Positions 40,123-50,406 of a stretch of 64,000 bases of DNA are shown piece by piece. The translations under genes were made by a program, and so were the position numbers. Positions within the stretch are counted from its first letter, which is position 1. Every line of letters begins with the position of its first letter. Source of the stretch: Pyrinomonadaceae bacterium (GTDB taxonomy: Bacteria > Acidobacteriota > Blastocatellia > Pyrinomonadales > Pyrinomonadaceae); the NCBI GenBank assembly GCA_021463165.1, contig JAJTWY010000013.1, positions 48,910-112,909 on the forward strand, read 5' to 3'. Below the pieces are notes generated by a model, which saw nothing but the letters and a program-made list of their open reading frames with translations, did no database searches and was not told where the DNA came from.

Positions 40123-41301
40123 ATGCATCAAAACACCCCCAAAGTCCTTATCATTTCGTCCGACACCGGCGGCGGGCATCGCTCTGCCGCACAGGCTATC
40201 TCGGAAGGCTTTGAACGGGTTTGGAAGAGCGATTCGTCATTTGTCAAGATCATCAAGGGCGTTGAGGAATCGCATCATATCACCGATAAACTTGTAAATC
40301 TCTACAACTGGACCCTTAAGAACAAGCAGCACTGGATGAAATATCTCTATTGGGCTGTTAATAAGATCAGGCCCGAGACTAGAGAATTCTTTATGAAGCG
40401 GTGCATCGGATTCTGTAGGGACCAGTTTGAAAAGTGGTGTCCGCATGTGGTCGTGAGTGTCCACCCTTTGACGCAGCATATATTTGCGCGGATCCTTCGC
40501 GAACTTAATCTGACAGATCAGGTTCCGCTTGTAACTGTTGTCACCGACCCATGTTATGGCTTTTGGAAAGGATGGGCCTGTGACGATGTTTCGCTCTACT
40601 TGGTCGCGAATGAGGATGCAAAGAGCCAATTGGTCGACTATGGTGTCTCACCTGACAAGATAAAGATTTCGGGGATGCCGGTGAATCCGAAGTTTCGTGA
40701 GGTGGACGAAATAGATGCTCAGAACGCACGTCGCGTTTATGGCCTGGATCCGGATAAATTCACCGTCTTTGTTAATGCCGGTTGGATCGGTGGTGGGAAT
40801 ATACCTCAGATCTTCCGTGAACTGGTGCGGGGCGAACTCGACGTTCAGGCGATCTTTCTGGCCGGCAAGAACGAGGAGCTTCGTATTGAAGCCGAACGGC
40901 TTGCAAAAAACGCCAAGTTCCCGGTAAAAGTTATCGGATATTCAGACGAGATCGAAAAGCTCATGCAGTCAGCAAATGTGATGGTGTCGAAGCTGGGCGG
41001 CCTGACAACTTTCGAGGCTCTTGCCTGCCGTCTGCCGATAATCGCAGATGCGACAACACCGCCGATGCCGCAGGAAGCCGGAACTGTGCAGCTCCTAGAG
41101 AAGAAAGGGGCGGGAATTTTGTTAAAGAATTCGGCCGACATTGTGCCCACGATCAAAGGCCTTCTCATCGACCGCGACCGCTACTCACGAATGAAAGAGG
41201 CGACTGTCGGGATGACCATGCCGAATTCGACCGAGCAGATCATTCGCGAGATAAACGCCATTCTTCCTCATCCGTTTACTACGGCAAAGGCCGCGGCTTG
41301 A
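40123..41301 (+). CDS. MGDG synthase/processive diacylglycerol glycosyltransferase-like protein
   Basis: VLIISSDTGGGHRSAAQAISEGF, MVSKLGGLTTFEALACRLPIIADAT. Confidence 0.9.
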   Translation: MHQNTPKVLIISSDTGGGHRSAAQAISEGFERVWKSDSSFVKIIKGVEESHHITDKLVNLYNWTLKNKQHWMKYLYWAVNKIRPETREFFMKRCIGFCRDQFEKWCPHVVVSVHPLTQHIFARILRELNLTDQVPLVTVVTDPCYGFWKGWACDDVSLYLVANEDAKSQLVDYGVSPDKIKISGMPVNPKFREVDEIDAQNARRVYGLDPDKFTVFVNAGWIGGGNIPQIFRELVRGELDVQAIFLAGKNEELRIEAERLAKNAKFPVKVIGYSDEIEKLMQSANVMVSKLGGLTTFEALACRLPIIADATTPPMPQEAGTVQLLEKKGAGILLKNSADIVPTIKGLLIDRDRYSRMKEATVGMTMPNSTEQIIREINAILPHPFTTAKAAA

Positions 41302-41430
41302 ATCTCGTGATCGTATGGGACAACCGATATACCACGAGCGGCGTGGCGTTTCTCGCTTCCGCGCTTGTTAGTTTTCGACTATTTCATTAACCTTTTTATT
41401 TGTATACTTTAGCGACGGAGAAGGAATCCA

Positions 41431-42180
41431 TTGAGCCTTTTACTTGAAGGAAAGCGTGCATTTGTTTCTGGGGGGACGCGTGGGATCGGTGCGGCGATCT
41501 GCGAGGTTTTCGCACGCGAAGGAGCCGATGTTGCGTTCAATTATCATTCGAGCGACGGTCTAGCTGCCGAGGTTTGTGCAAAGATCGAGGCATACGGACG
41601 CCGTGCCCTCAGCTACAAGGTCTCGGTTACCGATCGATACGGAATGAAGCATATAGCCCGCGAGATCAAAGAGGCTTGGGGCCCCGTCAATGTTCTGGTA
41701 AACAACGCAGCCGTGAACAAAGGAGACAATTTCGCGACAACTACAGATAAAAGCTGGGATTGGGTCGTCGAGACGAACGTCGGCAGCCTTTTTGCCGTTA
41801 CAAAGCCCTTCTACAAACAGATGATCCGCGAGAAGGTCGGGGCTATCCTGAATATCACGTCGGTCGGGGCAATTCGGAGTTTGCCAACTTCGGTTCATTA
41901 CGCCACCTCGAAAGCTGCAATGATTGGATTTACAAAATGCTTGTCGCGCGAGGCGGCGAATTTCGGCATTTCCGTCAACGCGATTGCAGCAGGGATCTTC
42001 GATACCGATCTGGGACAGACCTTGCCTGACCGCTTGCTGGCTATCCACGACCACTGGGTAGCGAAGGGGCGTCAGGGCCAGCCGCACGAACTCGCCGAGA
42101 TCGCCGCCTTTATGACTTCGGACCGAAATAGTTTCATGAGCGGCGAGGTCGTAATCGTTGATGGCGGCGCTATAACATAA
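41431..42180 (+). CDS. SDR family oxidoreductase (FabG-like), TTG start
   Basis: FVSGGTRGIGAAICEVF; YATSKAAMIGFTK; no ATG near the SD, TTG used. Confidence 0.9.
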   Translation: MSLLLEGKRAFVSGGTRGIGAAICEVFAREGADVAFNYHSSDGLAAEVCAKIEAYGRRALSYKVSVTDRYGMKHIAREIKEAWGPVNVLVNNAAVNKGDNFATTTDKSWDWVVETNVGSLFAVTKPFYKQMIREKVGAILNITSVGAIRSLPTSVHYATSKAAMIGFTKCLSREAANFGISVNAIAAGIFDTDLGQTLPDRLLAIHDHWVAKGRQGQPHELAEIAAFMTSDRNSFMSGEVVIVDGGAIT

Positions 42181-42225
42181 TGACTCTTCGTTTGATCTCT
42201 CAGGTTTGTGTGGGTAAATAGTTAA

Positions 42226-43926
42226 ATGAAAAGACTTATCGAATGCGTCCCGAACTTCAGCGAAGGACGCGATATGTCCATCATCCGCCAGATCACCGAT
42301 GAGGTCGAGAACGTCGATGGCGTCAAACTTCTCGACGTCGATCCGGGCGTAACGACCAATCGAACGGTAGTAACATTCGTCGGCGAGCCAGAAGCTGTTG
42401 TTGAAGCAGCATTCCGCGCTGTCAAGAAAGCCCAGGAATTGATCGATATGCGCCGTCATAAGGGCGATCATCCGCGGTTTGGTGCAACGGATGTCTGTCC
42501 GCTCGTGCCTGTCGCCGGTGTGACCATGGAAGAGGCCGCTGAGTACGCCCGGCAGCTTGGAAGACGCATCGGTGATGACCTTGGAATTCCTGTCTATCTA
42601 TACGAAAACGCTGCCACGGAAGAGAAACGGCGGAATTTGGCCAATTGTCGCGAAGGTGAATACGAAGGGCTTAAGGACAAGATCTCAAATCCCGATTGGA
42701 GACCGGATTTTGGCCCTTCACAGTTTAATGAGAGCGTCGCACGCTCAGGTGCCGTGGCCGTTGGAGCCAGGGATTTCCTAATTGCGGTGAATTTCAATTT
42801 GAATACGACTTCGACCCGTCGTGCTAACGCTATCGCATTCGACGTTCGCGAAAAGGGGAGGCAAAAGCGTGAAGGAAATCCCATAGTCGGTAAACCCATA
42901 TTTGATGAGAATGGCGAGCCGGTGATGATCCCGGGATCGCTAAAAGGCACGAAAGCGATCGGTTGGTTCATCGACGAGTACGGCATCGCCCAAGTGTCGA
43001 TGAATATCACCAATCTGTCGCAAACGCCTCTGCACGTAGCATTTGACGAGGTTAGCGAGAAGGCCCGTCAACGGGGAGTCCGGGTTACAGGGCTCGAGAT
43101 CGTCGGCCTCGTGCCCAAAGCGTCGATCTTGGCGGCAGGGAAGCATTACCTTGCAAAACAAGGCCGCTCGATCGGTATTGCTGAGGACGAAATTCTCAAG
43201 ATCGCGATCAAATCGATGGGGCTGGACGATCTTAAACCGTTTATTCCTGACGAAAAGATCATTGAGTACGTGCTCGAGAAGGAGAACGTGGTAAATCGCT
43301 TGATCGACCTGACCGTACGGGGTTTTGCCGAGGAAACCGCATCCGAATCCCCGGCTCCCGGCGGCGGCTCGATCTCAGCATATGTTGGAGCCCTCGGCGC
43401 TTCGCTTGCGGCGATGGTCGCCAATCTTTCTGCCCACAAAGCTGGTTGGGACGAACGCTGGGAGGAATTCTCGGAACAAGCGGTGAAGGCCCAACGACTG
43501 AAAAACGAGCTTCTTTACCTCGTCGATGAAGATACTAATTCATTCGATCGTGTAATGGATGCCTTTGGATTGCCCAAAAGCAGCGACGAAGAGAAGGCTG
43601 CCCGTTCGACGGCGATCCAAGAGGCAACACGCTACGCTACGGAGGTACCATTCCGTACGATGCAGTGTGCTTTTGAGGCGTTTGACGTTATCCGGGCAAT
43701 GGCCGAAAATGGCAATCCCAACTCTGTCAGCGACGCCGGCGTGGGCGCATTGTGTGCTCGTTCTGCTGTCATGGGGGCCTTTCTGAACGTCAAGATCAAT
43801 GCAGCGGGCCTTAAAGACAAAGAATTTGCGGCAAGGATGATCGCTGAAGGCGAACGCATCCAGAATGAGGCCGTTATGCAGGAAGCTGAGATCCTCGCCA
43901 TCGTCAATTCGAAGATCGGCCAGTAG
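42226..43926 (+). CDS. ftcD: Bifunctional glutamate formimidoyltransferase/formimidoyltetrahydrofolate cyclodeaminase
   Basis: IECVPNFSEGRDMSIIRQI; second domain ESPAPGGGSISAYVGALGASLAAMVANL. Confidence 0.95.
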   Translation: MKRLIECVPNFSEGRDMSIIRQITDEVENVDGVKLLDVDPGVTTNRTVVTFVGEPEAVVEAAFRAVKKAQELIDMRRHKGDHPRFGATDVCPLVPVAGVTMEEAAEYARQLGRRIGDDLGIPVYLYENAATEEKRRNLANCREGEYEGLKDKISNPDWRPDFGPSQFNESVARSGAVAVGARDFLIAVNFNLNTTSTRRANAIAFDVREKGRQKREGNPIVGKPIFDENGEPVMIPGSLKGTKAIGWFIDEYGIAQVSMNITNLSQTPLHVAFDEVSEKARQRGVRVTGLEIVGLVPKASILAAGKHYLAKQGRSIGIAEDEILKIAIKSMGLDDLKPFIPDEKIIEYVLEKENVVNRLIDLTVRGFAEETASESPAPGGGSISAYVGALGASLAAMVANLSAHKAGWDERWEEFSEQAVKAQRLKNELLYLVDEDTNSFDRVMDAFGLPKSSDEEKAARSTAIQEATRYATEVPFRTMQCAFEAFDVIRAMAENGNPNSVSDAGVGALCARSAVMGAFLNVKINAAGLKDKEFAARMIAEGERIQNEAVMQEAEILAIVNSKIGQ

Positions 43927-43967
43927 GCCTTACAATCAAGATGCGGGGCTGGCAGCTGGCGGTCGGA

Positions 43968-45023
43968 TTAAGCCCGCTTCGGCAAGAAGGTGAAAAGCAT
44001 ACCTAGAAATGCTGCGGTCCATGCGATGAGAGCGAAGTAGATAAAGACGTTCGGGATCGCCAGCAGCGGTGAAAATGGCAGTGCCTTTGCGAGCTGGAAC
44101 GTGCAGGCAGTGTACATTCCCAACGGAAAAACCATTCCCCAATATTGGGGGTCATATGTGAGGGGCAGCCGTTTGTATAAGTGCCGCCAGGCACCGAGAA
44201 TGAACAGCAGTGGTATCCACCATGTTCCGGACGCCCAGAAAAACAGCGTGAAACCGACCAAAAAGGGCCGGATCTCACCCAGAAAAGGCCAGTCGGGCGT
44301 AGCCAGGATCAGTCTCGCACCGGCAAGCGTCGTGATCGCGACCGCCCCCATGTTGATCCAATACGGTGGTGTCAGTGTCTCGCGAGTAATATCGAGGAAT
44401 GTAAAACGGTAGAAAATCAGCGTGATCAGCATCAAGTAGAGCATGCACCCAATGAGGAACATACATAACGTGAAGAACAGTATCGGCTGAGTGTAATTGT
44501 TAAAATGGCTGGCCAGCAGCGTTCCGAGTACCGATATTGACTGCGTGGCAACCGCTGCGATCAGCCACGCTCCGTTGATCCCCTTCTGAAGTACAGGCTT
44601 GTCTTCGCGAACCGTCATTGCTGTAAAGAACGCGTACATGATCACGGCCCAGCAGCCGAGGCCGAGAAACCATAGGGCCGAGGCGATCTCGTATTGTCCT
44701 TTCACGATGACAAACTGGCTGCCGAGCACGCACGTCGAAGCCACTACCGTAAAGAATCCTGGACCGCGTGCATGGTCCGCCAGGTCCGAGCAGACCCGCG
44801 GAAAAAATCGGATCAACCGCAGGAGGAGCATTGCCCAGAGAACGGCATAGGCGAGGACGTTAAGGTAAACGAGAACCGTCGCGATCCACGACATCTCGAG
44901 GAGGTGCGCGGCGATTGACGTTATCCCCGTAGCCATTACCAGGGCAAAATAGCCGGGGAAAAGATCCGCGACCGCACGCATAATTCGACTGCCGGGTAAC
45001 TTCTGATCTCCTACTGTGGCCAT
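43968..45023 (-). CDS. TDT family transporter (tellurite resistance/dicarboxylate/SLAC1-like)
   Basis: About ten TM segments; GYFALVMATGITSIAAHLL N-terminus typical of TDT. Confidence 0.85.
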   Translation of the reverse strand: MATVGDQKLPGSRIMRAVADLFPGYFALVMATGITSIAAHLLEMSWIATVLVYLNVLAYAVLWAMLLLRLIRFFPRVCSDLADHARGPGFFTVVASTCVLGSQFVIVKGQYEIASALWFLGLGCWAVIMYAFFTAMTVREDKPVLQKGINGAWLIAAVATQSISVLGTLLASHFNNYTQPILFFTLCMFLIGCMLYLMLITLIFYRFTFLDITRETLTPPYWINMGAVAITTLAGARLILATPDWPFLGEIRPFLVGFTLFFWASGTWWIPLLFILGAWRHLYKRLPLTYDPQYWGMVFPLGMYTACTFQLAKALPFSPLLAIPNVFIYFALIAWTAAFLGMLFTFLPKRA

Positions 45024-45038
45024 TACATTGGGCAGCGG

Positions 45039-45293
45039 TTATGAGCGTCTGATCCGAACAGGTTTCCACCAGAGGAACATTGACAGGGCAATCAGCCAGC
45101 ATACGCCCGACGCGATCACTAGAGGCACCAGGTGGTTAAACTCGTGAGCCAACGCAGCTTCGACCGTGGCCGATAGGATCCACATCTGTGCGATATTGAT
45201 CATGACGAACAACGCCAATCGAGCTTGGGAGACGGCCGTGCGTCCTCGATTTTGCGGCTGATTCACCCTGCTGTAGCCGGCACTACGTTTCAT
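45039..45293 (-). CDS. Small two-TM protein in redox operon
   Basis: 84 aa, two hydrophobic helices, overlaps start of downstream ORF. Confidence 0.6.
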   Translation of the reverse strand: MKRSAGYSRVNQPQNRGRTAVSQARLALFVMINIAQMWILSATVEAALAHEFNHLVPLVIASGVCWLIALSMFLWWKPVRIRRS

Positions 45294-45846
45294 TGCCTCT
45301 TACCTCTCTGCCGATCGCAAAAACGCGGCCGTCACGGATCTCAAGTTCGATCTTATCCAAAGGCCTTGGCGGCGGCCCATAGAGGACCTCGCCGGTTGTT
45401 TCGCTAAAACCGCCCTCGTGACACGGACATTCGAGTCGTTTGTGTTCCTTCGAGTAATAGACCGGACACGAAAGATGCGTACACTTTTGGCCGTATGCGT
45501 GATAGCTCCCGTCGTTCGAGCGTATCAGTATCGCCGAATCCTCTGCACCCGGATAGTTGAAGTTCATCGCCGTGCCCGGCATCATCGCCTCAGAATCCGG
45601 GATCGGAGCCGGAGCTAGCGGCTTCTTTGCGCCCGCGTCATAGACTGACTTGGCCGAAAAGCCCGCAGCGCCCACAAACATAGTTGTTGACGTCAAAAAC
45701 AGGAAATTGCAGAACTCTCGTCGCGTAACTTCGGCCTCGCGGTCTCGGTTGTATGGAAATTCGGCCTGATGCGAATCAGTAGCCGTTCGGACATCGCCCT
45801 CGTCGGCCAGGACCCGCTCGATAGTTTGTGACAGATCTGAACTCAT
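45283..45846 (-). CDS. Rieske [2Fe-2S] protein with Tat-like TM N-terminus
   Basis: CTHLSCPVYYSKEHKRLECPCHEGGFS. Confidence 0.95.
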   Translation of the reverse strand: MSSDLSQTIERVLADEGDVRTATDSHQAEFPYNRDREAEVTRREFCNFLFLTSTTMFVGAAGFSAKSVYDAGAKKPLAPAPIPDSEAMMPGTAMNFNYPGAEDSAILIRSNDGSYHAYGQKCTHLSCPVYYSKEHKRLECPCHEGGFSETTGEVLYGPPPRPLDKIELEIRDGRVFAIGREVRGNET

Positions 45847-45860
45847 AAACCCAATTGTTC

Positions 45861-46493
45861 CTAAAATTCGTTACTCTTGTCGGCATCCTCGACCTGCGTG
45901 TCGATCCAAGATTCATGAATTGCCGGATCGATCCCGCTATCACGGCTGTTGACTTCAACTGACTCAGCATCGGTCGGCAGCATCAGATATACCTTCGTTT
46001 CAACACGTTGATTGCCGAATACGTGGATGTTCACGGGCTTGGTCCTGCGGAGCGGCACCACGTCTTCATACTTACCAAAGGTAAGAGCACCCGTCGGGCA
46101 AACGCTTGCGCACATTGGTTTTAGGCCCTCGGCCGTGCGGTCGTAGCACATGTCGCACTTCATCTGCAGGTGCATTGCCGAGTTGTATTTCGGTACGCCG
46201 AAGGGGCACGCGTTTACGCAATTTCGGCAATCCAGACAGCGCGGTTTCAGCGCTGTCATCACTACGCCGTTCTCGTCCTGCTTGATCGCGTCAGCCGGGC
46301 AAACCTGCGCACATGTCGGCTCGTTACAGTGCATACAGATCGTCGGCATCGTGGCCGTCGTCTCGGAGCGGTCGATGTAATCGACAAAGATCATCGAATA
46401 TCCCTTGTGCGTCGAGCATTCGCGGCAGGCTGCGCCGCAGGCTCGGCAGCCGATACAACGCTGTGGGTCAACGAACATCGTCTCTTGTCTCAT
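45861..46493 (-). CDS. 4Fe-4S ferredoxin-type electron transfer subunit
   Basis: CIGCRACGAACREC, CMHCNEPTCAQVCP, CLDCRNCVNACPFGVP. Confidence 0.95.
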   Translation of the reverse strand: MRQETMFVDPQRCIGCRACGAACRECSTHKGYSMIFVDYIDRSETTATMPTICMHCNEPTCAQVCPADAIKQDENGVVMTALKPRCLDCRNCVNACPFGVPKYNSAMHLQMKCDMCYDRTAEGLKPMCASVCPTGALTFGKYEDVVPLRRTKPVNIHVFGNQRVETKVYLMLPTDAESVEVNSRDSGIDPAIHESWIDTQVEDADKSNEF

Positions 46494-48721
46494 TTCCCCT
46501 TCTGCACCTCACTAGCGTCGCGGCCCTTGCGGTCTTTTCCGAGGATCGGCAGCTCGCGCGAATGTATCTTTTCGATCCTTGCCGCACAGGCCTTGAACTC
46601 GGGTATCTTTGACGTCGGATCGAGCACGGCATTAGTTATCTGGTTCGCGGCCAGCTGCTCGCCCCAATGGTATGGGATAAAGATCGTGTCCGGGCGTATC
46701 GTGTTGACGACGAGGGCCGGAAACACGCCCTCACCGCGACGTGATACAACCTTGATCCGTTCGCCGTCATTGATCTGGTACTTCAACGCGGTCTCTGGGT
46801 GTATCTCGACGAATGGCTCGGGGCATTGCTGGACCAGGAAACCGATCCGCCGCGTCTGGTTTCCCGAGAGGTATTGATGAACGATACGACCGCTTGTAAA
46901 GATCAAAGGATATTCGTCATCCGGCTTCTCAGCCGCCCCTTTGTATTCGATAGCGTGGAATTTTGCCTTGCCGTCCGGGTGCGCGAATCTCTCTTCAAAG
47001 AGCCGTGGCGTGCCGGTACTTTCCTCGGTCGGGCACGGCCAGAAAACGCCGTCCTGTGCCTCGATCTTTTCGTACGTTATCCCGTAATAGTCCGCGCTCC
47101 CGCCTTTCGACGCGACACGCAGTTCATCCCAGATCTCACGCGGGCTGTTGAACCCGAAGAACTTGCCTCGACCCATTCGCCGCGCGATCTCCTGCAGTAT
47201 CTCCCAATCGCGCCTCGCCTCGCCCGGTGGATCGATCGCCTTGTTGATCTTGATCACACGGCCCTCGCCGCTGGTAGTCGTCCCTTCGTCCTCGGCCCAG
47301 GTAGTGCCGGGCAGCACCACGTCGGCATACCGAGCTGCTTCTGACATAAAGAAATCGATGCAGACGTTGAACTCGACGGCCTCGAGCGATTCACGGACCT
47401 TGTTCGTGTCCGGCAGCGACACCATCATGTTGCTGCATATAGAGAGCAGGCCGCGTATCTCGCCCTGTCTCATTTTCTCAAAAACCTCGACCGCGGAAAG
47501 GCCGGCCTCCGGGAGTTCCGATTCCTCGATGCCCCACACGCCGGCGATGTATTTTCGGTGTTCGGGGTCGGTGATCATCCGGTAGCCCGGCAATTGGTCG
47601 GCCTTCTGCCCATGTTCACGGCCGCCCTGACCGTTGCCCTGGCCGGTTATAGTGCCGTATCCGCGGCCACGGCTTCCGATCTTACCGGTCGCGAGGACGA
47701 GATTGATATAGCTCAGCACGTTCTCGGTACCGTTCGAGTGGTGCTCGATGCCGCGTGCGTGCATCACCATTCCGGTCTTGGCCCGCCCGTAAAGCTTTGC
47801 CGCCCGGACGATCTTTTCTGCCGGCACGCCCGAGATCTGTGAAGCGACATCGGGCGTGAATTTCAACGCCAATTCTCTCGTCGCTTCCCAATCGTTCGTG
47901 CGGCTGTCGATGAACGCCTGATCGATCAGATCTTCGTTTATGAGGACGTTTAGGATCCCGTTCGTAACCGCCACATCAGTGCCCGGCCTGAGCTGCAGGT
48001 GAATGTCGCCCTGACGCGCCGTCGGGGTCTCGCGCGGGTCGATAACTATCCACGAACCACCGTTGTCCCGTTGTCTCCAGAGAAAACCGTTAATGATCGG
48101 GAATGTCTCGGCACAGTTCGCACCAGCTATTATGAGCACCTCTGCGAACGGAATATCGCTCCAAGGATTTGCCGCGCGGTCGATGCCGAACGCCTTCTTG
48201 TTACCGGCCGCGGCCGACGCCATACAGAGACGGCCGTTGTAATCGACATATCGCGTGCCAAGGCCGAGGCGGGCAAATTTTCCGACCAGGTAGGTCTTCT
48301 CGGTCGTCAGCGAAGATCCTGAATAGACGGCGATCGAGTCCTTGCCGTGTTCCTCTTGAAGCGCCTTGAACTTTGAAACGATCAGGTCAAAAGCCTCTTC
48401 CCAACTGGCGCGCTCGAAAATGCCATTGCGCTTTATCAGCGGATATTGGAGACGGTCGGGGTGATGTACCTGCAAATACGCGGTGACGCCCTTAGGGCAC
48501 AGACGGCCTTCGTTTACCGGAAACTCATAGCGAGGTTCCAAACCGACCACTTTTTTGTCCTCGACAAGCAGCTTCATGCCGCACTGCATTCCGCAATACG
48601 GGCAATGTGTACTCACCGTTTTGTCGATAGTTCGGTCCGCAAGCCATCCGCCATCCGGAGCATCATGCAGGTGCGGGCCAAAGCGGTCGATGATGTTGTC
48701 GAGGTATTGGACCTTGCTCAT
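46490..48721 (-). CDS. Molybdopterin oxidoreductase (NasA/Nap/Fdh-like)
   Basis: CPYCGMQCGMKLLVEDKKVVGLEPRYEFPVNEGRLCPKG; VDYNGRLCMASA probable Mo-ligand Cys. Confidence 0.94.
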   Translation of the reverse strand: MSKVQYLDNIIDRFGPHLHDAPDGGWLADRTIDKTVSTHCPYCGMQCGMKLLVEDKKVVGLEPRYEFPVNEGRLCPKGVTAYLQVHHPDRLQYPLIKRNGIFERASWEEAFDLIVSKFKALQEEHGKDSIAVYSGSSLTTEKTYLVGKFARLGLGTRYVDYNGRLCMASAAAGNKKAFGIDRAANPWSDIPFAEVLIIAGANCAETFPIINGFLWRQRDNGGSWIVIDPRETPTARQGDIHLQLRPGTDVAVTNGILNVLINEDLIDQAFIDSRTNDWEATRELALKFTPDVASQISGVPAEKIVRAAKLYGRAKTGMVMHARGIEHHSNGTENVLSYINLVLATGKIGSRGRGYGTITGQGNGQGGREHGQKADQLPGYRMITDPEHRKYIAGVWGIEESELPEAGLSAVEVFEKMRQGEIRGLLSICSNMMVSLPDTNKVRESLEAVEFNVCIDFFMSEAARYADVVLPGTTWAEDEGTTTSGEGRVIKINKAIDPPGEARRDWEILQEIARRMGRGKFFGFNSPREIWDELRVASKGGSADYYGITYEKIEAQDGVFWPCPTEESTGTPRLFEERFAHPDGKAKFHAIEYKGAAEKPDDEYPLIFTSGRIVHQYLSGNQTRRIGFLVQQCPEPFVEIHPETALKYQINDGERIKVVSRRGEGVFPALVVNTIRPDTIFIPYHWGEQLAANQITNAVLDPTSKIPEFKACAARIEKIHSRELPILGKDRKGRDASEVQKGK

Positions 48722-49822
48722 TTATTCTATGTTGCCACGCGTTCCGGCAAATACCTTGTCGCTCCTGTCTGCTATTGCTGCGTATGCCAGACCGCGCATT
48801 ATGCGCTTACACCGGGGACAATAATCCTGAAGGGTCTGCCCGTTCTCCATCCGATAGTCATAACCGAGCTTATTTACAACCTTCTTAAGATCGTCGATCC
48901 ACATCTGGCCTGCAAAAACCGAGTGACATCGCGGGCAAACCGCCTGCGACATTTCCTGAGAGTGTTTCTGATAGAGTTCCACGCCGACGGACGCCGGGCG
49001 CTGGACAATGTGAAATAACTTGCCGAACGGCAGGAAGAAAAGCGTCATTATCACCAACGCCTGATGCGAGAGCGATATGAACGCGTACATATAACCGTCA
49101 AACCAGAGGCTCGACGCCGTCAGCATCAGGCCCGACACCGATATCGCAAGCAGCAGCATGTGCGGCACAAAATCCAGCAGGAACTGCTGCTGAGCTATCG
49201 CCCCGCGGTCCTTTAGCCGACGGTGAATAGCGATGGCACAACCGGCGATGACCAGTACCGCCGAGATATCGAGGCCGTGGAACATCAGCCATGCCGTAAT
49301 GTTTCGCCCTTCAAGGGCGGGGCCCGCCGGAAAGCCGAAAAGATACGGCCGATAGCCCATGTCGCCCTCGAGTTTGAAGTGAACCCAGCCAAAAACAAGC
49401 GGAAACGTGATAAGTGCGGCAAGAATGCAGCCCCACATTATCAATCCGTGCATCAGCCAGCGTGTCTTACTGCGTTTGAAAATGAACCTTTGCTCGACAA
49501 GGTTTGTTGCAAGCGTCTTGGCTGCTTGGGCGGCATTTCGGGCGAACTTTCGCTTCTGAAAAAAGAGTTGCAGGCCGCGCTTGAAATAGGTCCGTGTCGC
49601 CGGTCGCTGCAGCCATACGGCGTAACGGAAAACGATCGCCCCGAACGCCACAATACTCGCGATCGTGTATCCAAATAGTGCTGAATCGAAGTTCTCGAGA
49701 TTTCGCGAGCCGACGATCACCAGCACCGTCAGCAACGCGGATGCGGCCAATCCAAGCAGCGTCGGATTGCGAAAATTAACACGGGCGGGCGTTTCGGCGG
49801 AAATGTCGTTCTCCATCGTCAC
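48722..49822 (-). CDS. Polytopic membrane redox-type subunit with two C-terminal CPRC motifs
   Basis: Several TM helices; C-terminal CPRCHSVFAGQ...YCPRCKRIMRG; abuts molybdopterin subunit. Confidence 0.8.
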   Translation of the reverse strand: MTMENDISAETPARVNFRNPTLLGLAASALLTVLVIVGSRNLENFDSALFGYTIASIVAFGAIVFRYAVWLQRPATRTYFKRGLQLFFQKRKFARNAAQAAKTLATNLVEQRFIFKRSKTRWLMHGLIMWGCILAALITFPLVFGWVHFKLEGDMGYRPYLFGFPAGPALEGRNITAWLMFHGLDISAVLVIAGCAIAIHRRLKDRGAIAQQQFLLDFVPHMLLLAISVSGLMLTASSLWFDGYMYAFISLSHQALVIMTLFFLPFGKLFHIVQRPASVGVELYQKHSQEMSQAVCPRCHSVFAGQMWIDDLKKVVNKLGYDYRMENGQTLQDYCPRCKRIMRGLAYAAIADRSDKVFAGTRGNIE

Positions 49823-49917
49823 GATCTTGTCAGGCTAAGTATCACGATGGCTTCAGTTTATCGGATAAAAGCCATGGGTGCAAAGTCTCAATGAGCGCAA
49901 GGACGTCGAGCAAAGGA

Positions 49918-50406
49918 TCAACCGGTTTCGAGCTGCTCTTTGGCTCGCTCGATAAAAACTTTGATCATCTCAGTCACGCTTTTTGTCATCTCGTTTGAGA
50001 TCAATGCCTCGCCCGCCATTCCAGCCAGAAAGTGGAGATCACGAGCCTTCTCGCGACGAAGTTCGACGACCTGTGAAAAGTGGACGATCGTTCTATCCAT
50101 CGCCTGGGAGACAAGATCGACGCTGTAACGAAGGAAATTCTGAGTTTCCGTGCGGAGCGGGAGCCATTCGAGATGTTCCTCCGTGTTTTCACCGGGTTCG
50201 AGTGTGAAAGTTTGAAGCATCTTTCCTACAACAGGCACCTCGGCTTCTACCCGCCAATGAGCAACCCCTTTGGAATCAAGATGGATCTGCTCAATACCAG
50301 GCATGAACTGCTTAAAATTTGCAATGTCTGCAAAGAACTTCCGGACCGCGGCGATGTCTGCTGCGATCTCAAAATGGTCGTTGAATGCGGCCTTTATGGT
50401 AAACAT
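49918..50406 (-). CDS. SRPBCC-like (CoxG-type) protein
   Basis: DHFEIAADIAAVRKFFADIANFKQFMPGIEQIHLD...; internal ATG. Confidence 0.65.
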   Translation of the reverse strand: MFTIKAAFNDHFEIAADIAAVRKFFADIANFKQFMPGIEQIHLDSKGVAHWRVEAEVPVVGKMLQTFTLEPGENTEEHLEWLPLRTETQNFLRYSVDLVSQAMDRTIVHFSQVVELRREKARDLHFLAGMAGEALISNEMTKSVTEMIKVFIERAKEQLETG

